Source: Planctomycetota bacterium
GTDB taxonomy: Bacteria > Planctomycetota > Planctomycetia > Pirellulales > Pirellulaceae
Assembly: GCA_963204915.1 (NCBI GenBank)
Contig: CAUJHS010000071.1
Span: 62,001-126,000 of the forward strand
DNA length: 64,000 nt
Reading direction: 5' to 3'
A model generated the notes under the pieces. It saw nothing but the letters and a program-made list of their open reading frames with translations. It was not told the DNA's origin and did not search any database. Made by a program: the position numbers and the translations under genes. Below are positions 55,179-64,000 of the stretch, in pieces. Position 1 is the first letter of the stretch. The number at the start of each line of letters is the position of its first letter.

Positions 55179-58100
55179 TCAGGCGGCTTGTTCGCCTTCG
55201 TTCGATGGCGCGGGCTCCCGGTCGAGCGCTTCCTGGCGGATGTGCCCCGATTCCGAAACGTCGTCAAACTTGACGGAAACCCGCTTGGACACGCCCGATT
55301 CTTGCATCGTGACGCCATAGAGCGTCGTTGCGGCCGTCATTGTCTTCTTGGAGTGTGTGACAATGACGAACTTTGTCCAAGCCAGATACTCTTTGAGTTG
55401 ATCCAAAAAGCGGCCGATATTGGCTTCGTCGAGCGGGCCGTCTACTTCGTCCAAAATGCAAAAGGCGCTGGGCCGGAACTGGAAGATCGCCAGCATCAGC
55501 GACACCGCCGTCAGTGCGCGTTCGCCGCCGCTTAAGAGCGAAATACTAAGCGACTGTTTTCCAGGAGGAGTAGCGATGATCTCGATTCCTGCATCGAGGA
55601 TGTCTACTCCTTCTTCCAACACGATGTCGGCCCGGCCGCCGCCAAACACTTTGCGGAAAACGGCCTGAAAGTTCTGGCGAATCGTTTCGAGCGTTTCCGC
55701 GAAGAGACGACGGCTGTCGGCGTTGATCTTCGCAATGATACGCTCCAGAGCGGCTTTCGCATCGCACAAGTCTTGGTACTGCGAGGACAGCTTGCCAAAT
55801 CGTTGCTCCAATTCCTCCACTTCGGCCAACGCGTCCAAATTGACCGCGCCCACGCCACTGAGTTTTCGCCGGAGTTGCGCGATTTCCTCATCCACCTCTT
55901 CGCGCTGACGCTGTTCCTCTTCCGATGGCGCGCGCTCGACTTCCGCAATGTCGATACCGTAATCCTCGCGCAATCGCTCCGCTAAGGTGTTGCGCTCATG
56001 GTGAATTTCACCAGCCGCAAGCTCCGCACGGTGCCGACGCTCTTCAAGTCGATGGATCGCGGTGCGCAACTTCTGGAAAGTCTCTGTTACTTGTTTGCGT
56101 TGCGCGCGCCGCTGTTCGGCGGAGCGCCCAAGTTCGGAGATTTGCACCGCAGAGGCTTCACTAGCCAAGTAGAGCAAGGCCAATTCACTGGTTGCCTGAA
56201 GAATCACCCGTTCCGCTTCTTCGCCACGAGCGACACATTGCGTGGCTTGGTGCAAGACCTCTTGCAGCGATCGGCCTCGTTCGGTCTCTTCGCGTTCGAG
56301 TTGTACAAGGTGCCGACGCAGGCTATCGCGACGCTCCTCGGCCTTCGCCAGATCAATCTCCGCCGCCGTCGAGGCAGCCACCAGTTCTCGTCCCTGACTC
56401 TCTAGCCTCTGTAACCGCTGTTCCAAGTCGCCCAAAACGGTTTGCAGCGCATCACGACGTTCGCGTTCACGATTCCATTGTTCATGCGTCGTCGCCAATG
56501 CGAGCTCAATTGCCGATGCTTCCTTTTGCGCAACGCGAACATCTTCCAGGACCGCATCACGTTGGCGAGCTAGCTGTTCGCCTTGCAGCCGAGCGCTGTG
56601 CGCCAGCGCACGCTGTTCCGCGTAGTGCGTATGCGACGTCTTTTGATTCTGGTGCATGAGACGCAAGTGCTCCTGGCATTGCGCCACATCCACTTTAAGC
56701 AGTTCGACCTCATGCGCGCGCTGCGCGAATTCTCCATCCCACTCGGTAATCTGCTCACGCAGCGCACGCAGTTCGCTACGGCGCGAAATAATGCCAACCG
56801 CGGCGCGCGGAGGTCCAACGATCAACGAGCCATCGGGTTCAACTAGTTCACCAGCCAAGGTGACAAATCGCGCATTCTCGACGCCTTCCCGCCGCAGCGC
56901 CATGGCGTGGGACAATCTTTCCACGAACCACGTCTCGCCGAGCAAACGCCGTACTAGCGGCAAAAACCACGGCGGCGTCTCGACTAACAAGTCGGCTCGA
57001 CCAATCACGCCGGGCCGACCATCCAGTTCTTGCTCCGTCGCGCGAACGGAGTTCCCCGCACCGGAAAGCGGAAACAATCCCACCCGACCGGTAAAACGTT
57101 CGCGGTTGTGTTGCAGATGCTCGATCAGTCGATCGCCCTTGATGACCACATACTGGGCCAGATCGCCCAGAGCGACATCGATCAGCGGCGCCGTGGCCAC
57201 GTTCACTTCGATCAAGTCGGCGACAAGTCCGCAGACATCGCCAAAGGGACTATCAGGCAGGTTCTTAGCGCGTGTAAGAACCTCTTGCGCTCCGGCGCTT
57301 ACGCCTTCTTGGCGCAATTCTAAGTCTTCCAGCAAGGCAGCGCGCTCGCGCGCGGCGCCGCGCCGGGCATGCAGCTCGGCCAGCTTCGTATTTTTTCCAT
57401 TCAGCCGCTGCTGCAACTCGCTGAATACGGACTCGGCCGCATCGGCATTTTGATCCGCCTCATGCATGGCGACCAAGGCCTGCTGCTCTTGAGCCTCAAT
57501 CTCGTCAATGCATTGCGTTTGCTGTGCTAACGCCTCCTCAAGCAGCGCAACCTGGCGTTGCGAACGCTCCGCGGACGCCTTGGCGCCAGAAAAACGCGAC
57601 TGAGCCTCGCGCGCGAGTTCTGCAAGTTCCGCGACAATTCCCGCCACGGTCGCATACGCGGTTCGCGCGGTCGTGGCTTCTTCGCGAACCTGGGCGAGCA
57701 TTTGTTCGTGCGCGAGTTCAGCCCCTCGGCAACGCTCCAAACTTTGTTGGGCTTGGTCGTATACGCCTGCCGCCGCTTGCGATTCGCTTCGTGCGCGGCG
57801 TACCTGGTCGACTAGGTCGCCGGTGCGATGGCGCATATCGCAAATTTGCCGCCCAAGACGCTCCGCCTCAGAAGCGAAATCGTCGCGGCGCGTTCTTTGG
57901 TTCTCGACCAAGGACTCCAAAGAAACGATTTTTTCGCGGGTGCGACTTGCTTCGCCCTCATGGCTACGCAAGACTTGCGCGATCTGGGCCAATTCGACAT
58001 CGAGATCGTTCGCGGCGCTTTCCGCGGACGTCGCCTCCGAGTTCGCAGCGGCCAGCGCCTCCGTAACCTCGGCCAACTCTTGCTGAATGGCGTCGAGCTT

Positions 58101-58820
58101 CTCGCTCAATCGTCGCCAATCGCTTTGACCAACCGAGGTTCGCAGTTGCTGTAACCGCTCGCTATACTCCTTATAGCGCTGCGCCTTCGAAGCCTGGGAG
58201 CGAACACTGCGAAGTCGGTTCTCGACCTCCTCGACGATGTCCGACAGGCGAAGCATGTTCTGGTCGACGCGCTCTAACCGGCGTTGCGCTTCAATTTTCT
58301 TCGCCTTGAACCGACTAATGCCTGCGGCTTCCTCGAAAATAGCGCGGCGCTCGCGAGCCGAAGCTTGGAGTAGCACGTCGAGCTTGCCTTGCTCAATGAT
58401 GCTGTAAGCATCCGCGCCCAGTCCTGTTCCGCGAAAGAGATCTTTAATATCGCGCAGTCGGCAAGACTGGCCGTTAATCAGATACTCGCCTTCTCCCGAA
58501 CGATAGACGCGCCGCGTGACATGAACCTCGTCCGCGTCGTATAAAAGATCGCGCGCCGCATTGTCGAAAATAATGGTGGCCTCGGCCGTGTTCAAAGGCT
58601 TGCGGCCGCCCGAGCCGCCTCCTTTGAAAATCACGTCCGCCATATCTTTGCCGCGCAAGCTCTTGGCGCTTTGTTCGCCAAGAACCCACTTGATCGCATC
58701 AACAATGTTGGATTTTCCGGAGCCGTTCGGACCAACGACGACGGTAATGCCCGGCGGGAACTCGAACCGCGTTTTGTCGGCGAAGCTTTTGAAGCCGGCG
58801 AGTTCCAAAGCCTTGAGCAT
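55179..58820 (-). CDS. smc: Chromosome segregation ATPase SMC
   Basis: SMC forms ring dimers that compact and segregate chromosomes. The 1213-residue protein, started at the ATG at 58820, has GPNGSGKSN (Walker A) near residues 32-40, KSFADKTRFEF, a hinge near the middle (VCGLVADLIEV and GRVGLFPLSGAGN), long coiled coils on both sides, and the C-terminal LSGGERALTAVSLMLAIF with CILDEVDGPLDEAN. ScpA and ScpB are not in the window. A TTG at 58856 would extend it by 12 residues. Confidence 0.96.
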   Translation of the reverse strand: MLKALELAGFKSFADKTRFEFPPGITVVVGPNGSGKSNIVDAIKWVLGEQSAKSLRGKDMADVIFKGGGSGGRKPLNTAEATIIFDNAARDLLYDADEVHVTRRVYRSGEGEYLINGQSCRLRDIKDLFRGTGLGADAYSIIEQGKLDVLLQASARERRAIFEEAAGISRFKAKKIEAQRRLERVDQNMLRLSDIVEEVENRLRSVRSQASKAQRYKEYSERLQQLRTSVGQSDWRRLSEKLDAIQQELAEVTEALAAANSEATSAESAANDLDVELAQIAQVLRSHEGEASRTREKIVSLESLVENQRTRRDDFASEAERLGRQICDMRHRTGDLVDQVRRARSESQAAAGVYDQAQQSLERCRGAELAHEQMLAQVREEATTARTAYATVAGIVAELAELAREAQSRFSGAKASAERSQRQVALLEEALAQQTQCIDEIEAQEQQALVAMHEADQNADAAESVFSELQQRLNGKNTKLAELHARRGAARERAALLEDLELRQEGVSAGAQEVLTRAKNLPDSPFGDVCGLVADLIEVNVATAPLIDVALGDLAQYVVIKGDRLIEHLQHNRERFTGRVGLFPLSGAGNSVRATEQELDGRPGVIGRADLLVETPPWFLPLVRRLLGETWFVERLSHAMALRREGVENARFVTLAGELVEPDGSLIVGPPRAAVGIISRRSELRALREQITEWDGEFAQRAHEVELLKVDVAQCQEHLRLMHQNQKTSHTHYAEQRALAHSARLQGEQLARQRDAVLEDVRVAQKEASAIELALATTHEQWNRERERRDALQTVLGDLEQRLQRLESQGRELVAASTAAEIDLAKAEERRDSLRRHLVQLEREETERGRSLQEVLHQATQCVARGEEAERVILQATSELALLYLASEASAVQISELGRSAEQRRAQRKQVTETFQKLRTAIHRLEERRHRAELAAGEIHHERNTLAERLREDYGIDIAEVERAPSEEEQRQREEVDEEIAQLRRKLSGVGAVNLDALAEVEELEQRFGKLSSQYQDLCDAKAALERIIAKINADSRRLFAETLETIRQNFQAVFRKVFGGGRADIVLEEGVDILDAGIEIIATPPGKQSLSISLLSGGERALTAVSLMLAIFQFRPSAFCILDEVDGPLDEANIGRFLDQLKEYLAWTKFVIVTHSKKTMTAATTLYGVTMQESGVSKRVSVKFDDVSESGHIRQEALDREPAPSNEGEQAA

Positions 58821-58924
58821 GGCAATCCGACGCGACGAATCCGTTTCCTGAGGCAATTACTCGATTATCCAGGATTTACCCCAGCGCGACTACCCGGCGC
58901 CGGTGTGATCTTGGCGAGGCCCCA

Positions 58925-60778
58925 CTATCCAGGTGTGAGCCAGTCTTTCATCTTGCTCCACATTCCAGAAGATTTTTTCTCACTCGCATCGTCGTCCGTC
59001 GGTTCGAGGTCTTCCATCGGAGCATCATCGCGTTCGGAATTTCGTTCAAAGAACAAACCGGGAAGCGGGCTTGCCGCTGCCTGCCCTGCATCATCGTTCG
59101 TGGAAGAGTCCTCGCTGCCCTCATACTGCCGATCGGGCGTTGGCAACGCGTTGATTTCGACTCTCGCGGCTAGCGCGCCGGTTCGTTGAGCTTCCTGAAC
59201 GGCTTGCAGAATGTCTGGATAACGCACCCCAATTGCCGCCAAGGTACGCACAATATCATCCAGTCGAGTACTGCATTCCAAGCGTCGTTCATCTTTACCA
59301 GGAACAAACCGCGTGATTCGGACCCGGCCGCCATCGATACTCTTGACGATCGTTTCCGTGCCGGCGAACACGGAAAACGGCGCCCGCAGGCGGACGTCCT
59401 GCCCAAAAATCGCCATTTCCGCTTCGCGATAGCGCATAAAGTGCACAATCGGTTCGCTGGGAGACGGAACCGTGACTAAACGCAGGGTCGGAATGTTCGC
59501 CTGACTTTCAGGATCGGAGAGCACTTGCCCCACCGCAATGGGGTCCGACGCGCTGCGGGTGCGAATGGCGCGGATCGCACCGCAACGCGCCTCGACGCTA
59601 GGAACATGTAATAGAGAAGTTAATGCATCGTAAGCCGAGGCATGCGTCACAACGCTCAATGCGGCCAGAGCATGCCATCGAAACGCCCGTGAATCAGCGG
59701 CCGCCGCGGCCAATACGGCCGGCGCTTCGGCGTCGTCGAGGTACGCAAGGGCCTCGGCGGAATAGAAACGAACTTCAGGATCGGACGACTGCATTCCTTT
59801 GCGAAGTACGGGAATCGCCTCGGGTCCGATCGCCTCCAGGCGAATGGCCGCTCGTGACGCCGAAATTGGCTCCAGCAAGAGCGATTCCAATCGCGACAGC
59901 CTCGAGATCCTTTGTTGCGGAGTCTCATGAACGGCGATATTTTGCACAACGCGCAGGTAACGTCCCAGGTTGTTCTTATAGGTATCGTTGACTTTCAGTT
60001 CGATGTAGTCGTCGTCCATCGGCTCCGCAGCGCCAACCTTCTTGCGATCGATAAACGCCGAAAAACGGCGATTCACGGCAGCGGCCACATGCGTGCTGGT
60101 CATGATTGAATGATTCTCGCCGATTACTACCAGGCCGATCGGGCGGTCGATGAGCGCTTCGCCGCCTCCAAGCACGCGCCCACGTAGCAAGTTGATTTTG
60201 TCGGTATCGCCTTTAAAGGCGGCATCGACAACCATGGGTCCGGCGGCGATCCCCAGCACTTTTCCCTGGCGTAAGCGGTTCCCTAACACTTCGACGGGAC
60301 GCAGGCGAGTTTTCATAAGCCACCCTTCCCGAAGACTCGTCGTCTCGGTGCGCGGGGGAGCTTCGACGATCACGTCACAACGCTCTCCCTTACGTATTCC
60401 CGGCGGGAAATACGCTTTCACGTAGGCCATCGAGACGCTGTCAAGGGCAAGAATGTCATCGGGGTGCGCGACTCCGTTGGTCTTCATTTCCTCACGCAAG
60501 GACTCGCGTCGATCGTTCGGAGGCGGATCGCTTCCCGTGCCTCGCAGGTTGGTGACGAGCGCGATTCCCTCAACCTTCATATAGCCAAGACCCCAGCCGC
60601 GCGTCAGGTCGCCAACAAACTGAACTTCCGGTTCGAGATCGTCAGGCTGGGCGACTTCGATTTCCGGTTTTTTCTTTTTCATCCACGGCGCTTGACAGCC
60701 TGTGTGCGGCGCAAGCAATGCAATGGCAATCAAGCCCGCCAAGCACATGTCGACTGCAGCGAGAAAACGCGGCCTCAT
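58925..60778 (-). CDS. FlgI-like lipoprotein with HEAT-like repeats
   Basis: This encodes 617 residues. The N-terminus (LAGLIAIALLAPHTGC) is a lipoprotein signal. Residues about 60-280 resemble flagellar P-ring protein FlgI: GLGYMKVEGIALVTNLRGTG, YVKAYFPPGIRKGERCDVIV, TTSLREGWLMKTRL, RQGKVLGIAAGPMVV and NRRFSAFI. HEAT-like helical repeats follow (SRLESLLLEPISASRAAIRL, DPEVRFYSAEALAYLDDAEA), then beta-rich and charged tails. FlgI has no lipoprotein anchor or HEAT part, so this is a fused or repurposed relative. No other flagellar gene is in the window. Confidence 0.75.
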   Translation of the reverse strand: MRPRFLAAVDMCLAGLIAIALLAPHTGCQAPWMKKKKPEIEVAQPDDLEPEVQFVGDLTRGWGLGYMKVEGIALVTNLRGTGSDPPPNDRRESLREEMKTNGVAHPDDILALDSVSMAYVKAYFPPGIRKGERCDVIVEAPPRTETTSLREGWLMKTRLRPVEVLGNRLRQGKVLGIAAGPMVVDAAFKGDTDKINLLRGRVLGGGEALIDRPIGLVVIGENHSIMTSTHVAAAVNRRFSAFIDRKKVGAAEPMDDDYIELKVNDTYKNNLGRYLRVVQNIAVHETPQQRISRLSRLESLLLEPISASRAAIRLEAIGPEAIPVLRKGMQSSDPEVRFYSAEALAYLDDAEAPAVLAAAAADSRAFRWHALAALSVVTHASAYDALTSLLHVPSVEARCGAIRAIRTRSASDPIAVGQVLSDPESQANIPTLRLVTVPSPSEPIVHFMRYREAEMAIFGQDVRLRAPFSVFAGTETIVKSIDGGRVRITRFVPGKDERRLECSTRLDDIVRTLAAIGVRYPDILQAVQEAQRTGALAARVEINALPTPDRQYEGSEDSSTNDDAGQAAASPLPGLFFERNSERDDAPMEDLEPTDDDASEKKSSGMWSKMKDWLTPG

Positions 60779-60972
60779 GCCCTAACCTGCTTCCCTGCAA
60801 GAGTTGGCGATGAAATAGCCCAAGGAACGTGCCGGCGCTCACGCCGTACACCACGAATAGACCAACAAGCGGTGGAGAGGGTACCCGCGGAAACGCGAAC
60901 CGTCAAGCTCGCCTGCGAGTGAACTAATTCATCGACGGGACAAGCGAACTAATCGCTCATCTGGCAAACAGA

Positions 60973-61908
60973 TTACGACTTGGCGAGCATCCGGAGTTCT
61001 TTCGGGAGGGGGAAATATACTTCCTCGCGGCGTAATGTCCGAGCCTCAACCGTAGCGTGGAAATGATGTTTCAAAAACTCAACACATTCTTCCACCACCG
61101 ACTCAGGAGCGCTGGCCCCGGCGGTGATAAGTACGGTCTTGCAGTTCTGGAGCCACGCCAGGTCGATATCGGAAGCGCCATCAATCAGATAAGCCGCGAT
61201 TCCTCGCTCGGTCGCTAACTCTTTGAGCCGCTGGCTATTGGAACTATTTTGACTTCCGAGAACGAGCACCAGATCGGCCTCCTGCGACAAAACCCGAACC
61301 GCCTCTTGACGGTTTTGGGTGGCGTAGCAAATATCCTCTTTTGGGGGGCCCTGAATTTGGGGAAACCGTTCGCGTAAACGCCGTATGACGCGATTTGCAT
61401 CATCGACCGAGAGCGTGGTTTGCGTAAGATACGCGATTTTTGTTCCCTCGGGCAAGTCGAGACGGTCGACATCGTCTGACGTTTCCACAAGCACGATCGC
61501 CTCGGGAGCCTCGCCCATCGTGCCGATCACCTCGTCGTGCCCTTCATGCCCGATGAGCACGATGGTGTACCCCTGGGAAGCGTACTTGATCGCCTCCAAG
61601 TGGACTTTAGTAACCAAGGGACATGTCGCGTCGATCGCCCTCAAACGGCGCGCCTTGGCCACATGCCGAATTTCCGGAGACACGCCGTGCGCCGAAAAGA
61701 GCAGCGTTGCGCCTTCCGGTACTTCGTTCAGGTCGTCAACGAAAACCGCTCCTTTTTCGCGAAAGGTCTCGACCACATACCGGTTATGAACAATTTCATG
61801 GTAAACGTAGACGGGCGTCCCAAAAGCGTTTAGCGCTAAATCAAGGCTTTCAATGGCCATATTCACGCCAGCGCAAAACCCCCGAGGGCTTGCCAGAATA
61901 ATCTTCAT
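60973..61908 (-). CDS. ispH: 4-hydroxy-3-methylbut-2-enyl diphosphate reductase
   Basis: IspH makes IPP and DMAPP in the last MEP step using a 4Fe-4S cluster. The 311-residue protein has the three cluster cysteines in SPRGFCAGVNMAIESLD, DATCPLVTKVH and the third near GASAPESVVEECV-linked NCKTVLITAGAS, plus VYVYHEIVHNRYVVE and LVLGSQNSSNSQRLKELA. AAGGAG lies about 11 bases before the ATG at 61908. The dxr gene of the same pathway is at 40206. A TTG at 61944 is an unlikely alternative. Confidence 0.96.
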   Translation of the reverse strand: MKIILASPRGFCAGVNMAIESLDLALNAFGTPVYVYHEIVHNRYVVETFREKGAVFVDDLNEVPEGATLLFSAHGVSPEIRHVAKARRLRAIDATCPLVTKVHLEAIKYASQGYTIVLIGHEGHDEVIGTMGEAPEAIVLVETSDDVDRLDLPEGTKIAYLTQTTLSVDDANRVIRRLRERFPQIQGPPKEDICYATQNRQEAVRVLSQEADLVLVLGSQNSSNSQRLKELATERGIAAYLIDGASDIDLAWLQNCKTVLITAGASAPESVVEECVEFLKHHFHATVEARTLRREEVYFPLPKELRMLAKS

Positions 61909-62121
61909 AGTTGCAGTAACTCCTTCTGGCTCATCATAATGCAACGCCTGCGAGATCGCCTAGGCGTTTCACGATGATCCCAGGAATTTAACCGCAATCG
62001 GGGAGGCGAGTTCACGCCCATCCTTGAATCTTGAAACGCCGCGCGACAATAGGGAAATGTGTTAGGGGCGATCCCGACAGCTGATACCGTGAAACTTCTA
62101 TTTTTTAGACAAGGAAAAACC

Positions 62122-63333
62122 ATGTTCAAGCGAATCAGCCCGTGGATTGGATTTTCGTTGAGCGTCGTGTGCCTGTTCGTGGAGGCGTTGCCGGCTCAAG
62201 ATGCGACACAACCTTTGCCTCGTTTGGAGCGCCGCGCCGACGGCGTGCGCTTTGAATTATTGAAACAGCTCGATGAACAACTGCAGGCGTTCATCGACGA
62301 AAAGCAGATCTCGGGCGTCGTAGGATTAGCGGCAAAGGACGGAAAGGTGTTTTACTTGTCCGCCCTCGGGCAAGCCGACATCGAACAACAGCGCCCAATG
62401 CGTGAAGACACGATCTTTGCGATTGCTTCGATGACAAAACCGATTACAGCCACCGCCGTTATGATTTTACGCGATGAAGGCAAACTTTCGTTGGACGACC
62501 CTGTTTCGAAATTCATTCCTGAGTTCAAAGACGCGAAGCTCGAAGGAAAGCCGTTGGACAAAGAAATTACGCTCCGGCACGTATTGACGCACACCTCGGG
62601 TCTTACAGGAAGCCAACAGAATGATAGGTCGCTAGCGAATACCGCGAAGCAACTTGCCGCACGACCCTTGGCGTTTGCGCCTGGCGACAAGTGGGAGTAC
62701 AGCCCTGGACTGACGGTTTGCGGACGAGTGGTGGAGGTCGTATCAGGTCAACCGTTCGAAGTTTTTTTGAAAGAACGAATTTTTCAACCACTCGGGATGA
62801 AAGACACGACGTTTCATCCTGATGCAAAACAACAAGAACGCTTAGCGACCCTTTATAAGCCAGGCGCCGAGAAGAACTCGCTGGCGCCGGCAAAACACTG
62901 GATCAATGACCTCTCGGGCGAACGGACGCCGAACCCATCGGGCGGACTCTTCTCGACGGCGTCCGACATGGCGACGTTTTACCAAGCCATTCTTAACGGA
63001 GGCGAGTTGAATGGAAAGCGAATCGTATCGGCTGATTCTGTTCGCGAGATGACCAACGTGCAAACCGGCGCGTTGACCACAGGTTTTACGCCTGGCAACG
63101 GATGGGGGCTCGGGTGGTGTGTGGTGCGTGAGCCGCAGGGAGTTAGCCAAATGCTCTCGAAAGGATCATTTGGACATGGCGGCGCGTTTGGTACTCAAGG
63201 TTGGGTTGATCCGCAGCAACGCATGATTTTCGTACTGATGATCCAACGCACCGAATTCGGCAACAGCGACGCCTCTGACCTTCGCAAGACGTTGCAGGAC
63301 CTGACGGTTCAAGCCGTGCAACCCGAGAAATAA
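62122..63333 (+). CDS. Exported serine hydrolase (class C beta-lactamase fold)
   Basis: This encodes 403 residues from the ATG at 62122, with AAGGA 7 bases upstream and a signal peptide (ISPWIGFSLSVVCLFVEALPAQ). The catalytic SMTK has Ser103 and Lys106; YSPG is the YXN-like motif; GHGGAFGTQGW the HGG motif. LRHVLTHTSGLTG is typical of the beta-lactamase/EstB/PbpE group. It may be an esterase, a D-Ala peptidase or other peptidase; true beta-lactam resistance is unproven. Confidence 0.9.
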   Translation: MFKRISPWIGFSLSVVCLFVEALPAQDATQPLPRLERRADGVRFELLKQLDEQLQAFIDEKQISGVVGLAAKDGKVFYLSALGQADIEQQRPMREDTIFAIASMTKPITATAVMILRDEGKLSLDDPVSKFIPEFKDAKLEGKPLDKEITLRHVLTHTSGLTGSQQNDRSLANTAKQLAARPLAFAPGDKWEYSPGLTVCGRVVEVVSGQPFEVFLKERIFQPLGMKDTTFHPDAKQQERLATLYKPGAEKNSLAPAKHWINDLSGERTPNPSGGLFSTASDMATFYQAILNGGELNGKRIVSADSVREMTNVQTGALTTGFTPGNGWGLGWCVVREPQGVSQMLSKGSFGHGGAFGTQGWVDPQQRMIFVLMIQRTEFGNSDASDLRKTLQDLTVQAVQPEK

Positions 63334-63462
63334 CCGGTAATCTAAACTTCGGACTTCGGAACATCGCACGTTTTGCTGATGTCCAACCCGGTGAAATCGC
63401 CTCGGACGATCGAGCCGAGGCGCACGCCCTGCGTCTGAGCAAGAAACGCTCATGGCCGCGAA

Positions 63463-64000
63463 TTATCGGACCGCTTTTTCATCGCCATTCAGACTGTTGA
63501 GATGTTCCTGAAGGAAACGGCGGAGATCGCCGCGTTGAAGGTCTTCCACCGTGCGGAACCGGATCTTGACGAAGTCACGATCGTCACGCGAGCCGTCCAT
63601 TTCTCGGTCGCAGCCTAAGTCAGCAGCACGTCCGAACGCCATTTTGCCCTTAGGACCAGCGAGCACCAGGTTGATCCACTCGGGACGTTTCGTTTGAATA
63701 CTTGCCCAGGGTTCGCGTCGTCCTGGCGGAATTAAATGCACCAACTGCTGGTTATTCCAAAGAAACTGGCCCGCCGGCGCCGTTTCGGACAGGATTTCTA
63801 AGAGTTCCTCGAGGACTTCGGTTTCCCATCGCACATTACGCCCCGGCGGGAATCCCTTGCGCGACAAGTGCCAAACACGTCCCAGCTTTTTCCAGGGCAT
63901 ATGATCTTCGATGCGCGACTCCGGCTGGTCGGCGATCTTGCCAAACCCGCGCACGGCACGTTCGAGAATGTTCCAAAACACCGGCGTATCGATCTCATCC
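63463..64000 (-). CDS. C-terminal part of an unidentified CDS, partial at right edge
   Basis: The minus-strand frame stays open to the window edge, with codons DEIDTPVFWNILERAVRGFG before the first internal possible starts, so the N-terminus is outside. About 179 residues are visible, with WKKLGRVWHLSRKGFPPGR, LEELLEILSETAPAGQFLW, NNQQLVHLIPPGRREPWAS and FVKIRFRTVEDLQ. It may be the tail of a large protein. The final part is reminiscent of a YjbR-like fold (PGRREPWASIQTKRPEW) but I do not claim a function. There is no start or ribosome site to use. Confidence 0.6.
   Translation of the reverse strand, partial: DEIDTPVFWNILERAVRGFGKIADQPESRIEDHMPWKKLGRVWHLSRKGFPPGRNVRWETEVLEELLEILSETAPAGQFLWNNQQLVHLIPPGRREPWASIQTKRPEWINLVLAGPKGKMAFGRAADLGCDREMDGSRDDRDFVKIRFRTVEDLQRGDLRRFLQEHLNSLNGDEKAVR

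Noticed and set aside
61909-61944. A short upstream peptide overlapping the ispH start (MMSQKELLQL)
   Set aside because: It can be translated, but has no special composition or terminator and may be chance.

Overview
The window looks like a chromosomal segment from a planctomycete, most likely of the Pirellula type. This is inferred from gene families that are abundant and paired in that phylum: a DUF1501 protein with a twin-arginine signal, a DUF1080 (3-keto-disaccharide hydrolase) protein beside a ThuA-like protein, a HEAT-repeat protein with a CxxCH haem site, an exported protein with a CX4CH site, a PQQ-type propeller lipoprotein and an SMP-30 lactonase. No rRNA, insertion sequence, prophage or CRISPR array was seen. 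One tRNA gene, elongator Met (CAT), lies at 51035-51108.

Layout. 1-4749: a formylglycine-generating-enzyme-like gene cut by the left edge, its coiled-coil neighbour, ribD, an SMP-30 lactonase and a methyltransferase. 4850-10190: valS, a citramalate synthase gene (cimA) with a leader-peptide/terminator attenuator, and a divergent 29-residue basic protein gene. 10191-13168: a structured non-coding stretch and two tandem fatty acid desaturases with a recognisable promoter. 13327-25264: a hypothetical protein, a DNA alkyltransferase, an amidohydrolase, an Mpo1-like membrane protein, a RelE-like/coiled-coil fusion, ftsH, recQ, a DGC/Nudix pair and a CX4CH protein. 25265-30906: a beta-barrel protein, then one GspE-like ATPase followed by three GspF-like membrane proteins. 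30971-38362: AIM24, DUF1080, ThuA, HEAT-cytochrome, a frameshifted agmatine deiminase and a PQQ propeller. 38540-44327: arfB, a small membrane protein, a family 5 uracil-DNA glycosylase, dxr, a large rseP-like protease and a HAD phosphatase. 44463-50238: DUF1501, speA, a hypothetical protein and a YhaM-like exoribonuclease. 51035-53538: the tRNA and a small accessory block (SRPBCC protein, broken Vat-type acetyltransferase, cupin, maltose acetyltransferase). 53775-64000: SYLF protein, smc, a FlgI-like lipoprotein with HEAT-like repeats, ispH, a serine beta-lactamase-fold protein and a partial CDS.

How the genes connect. dxr and ispH belong to the MEP isoprenoid pathway. speA makes agmatine, but the agmatine deiminase gene that would use it carries a 1-base frameshift that cuts off its catalytic cysteine. 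cimA opens the pyruvate route to isoleucine. Its transcript appears to begin with a 20-codon peptide in which half the residues are Val, Leu or Ile, and an intrinsic terminator ends 16 bases before the cimA start codon. This is a classical attenuation layout and is the strongest regulatory find here.

Other points for follow-up are the three GspF-like proteins behind one ATPase, the FlgI-like/HEAT lipoprotein, the RelE-like fold fused to a coiled coil, and several overlapping inverted repeats in front of genes. Starts were chosen by Shine-Dalgarno position and signal peptides. All family names come from recognised motifs, not from a database search.
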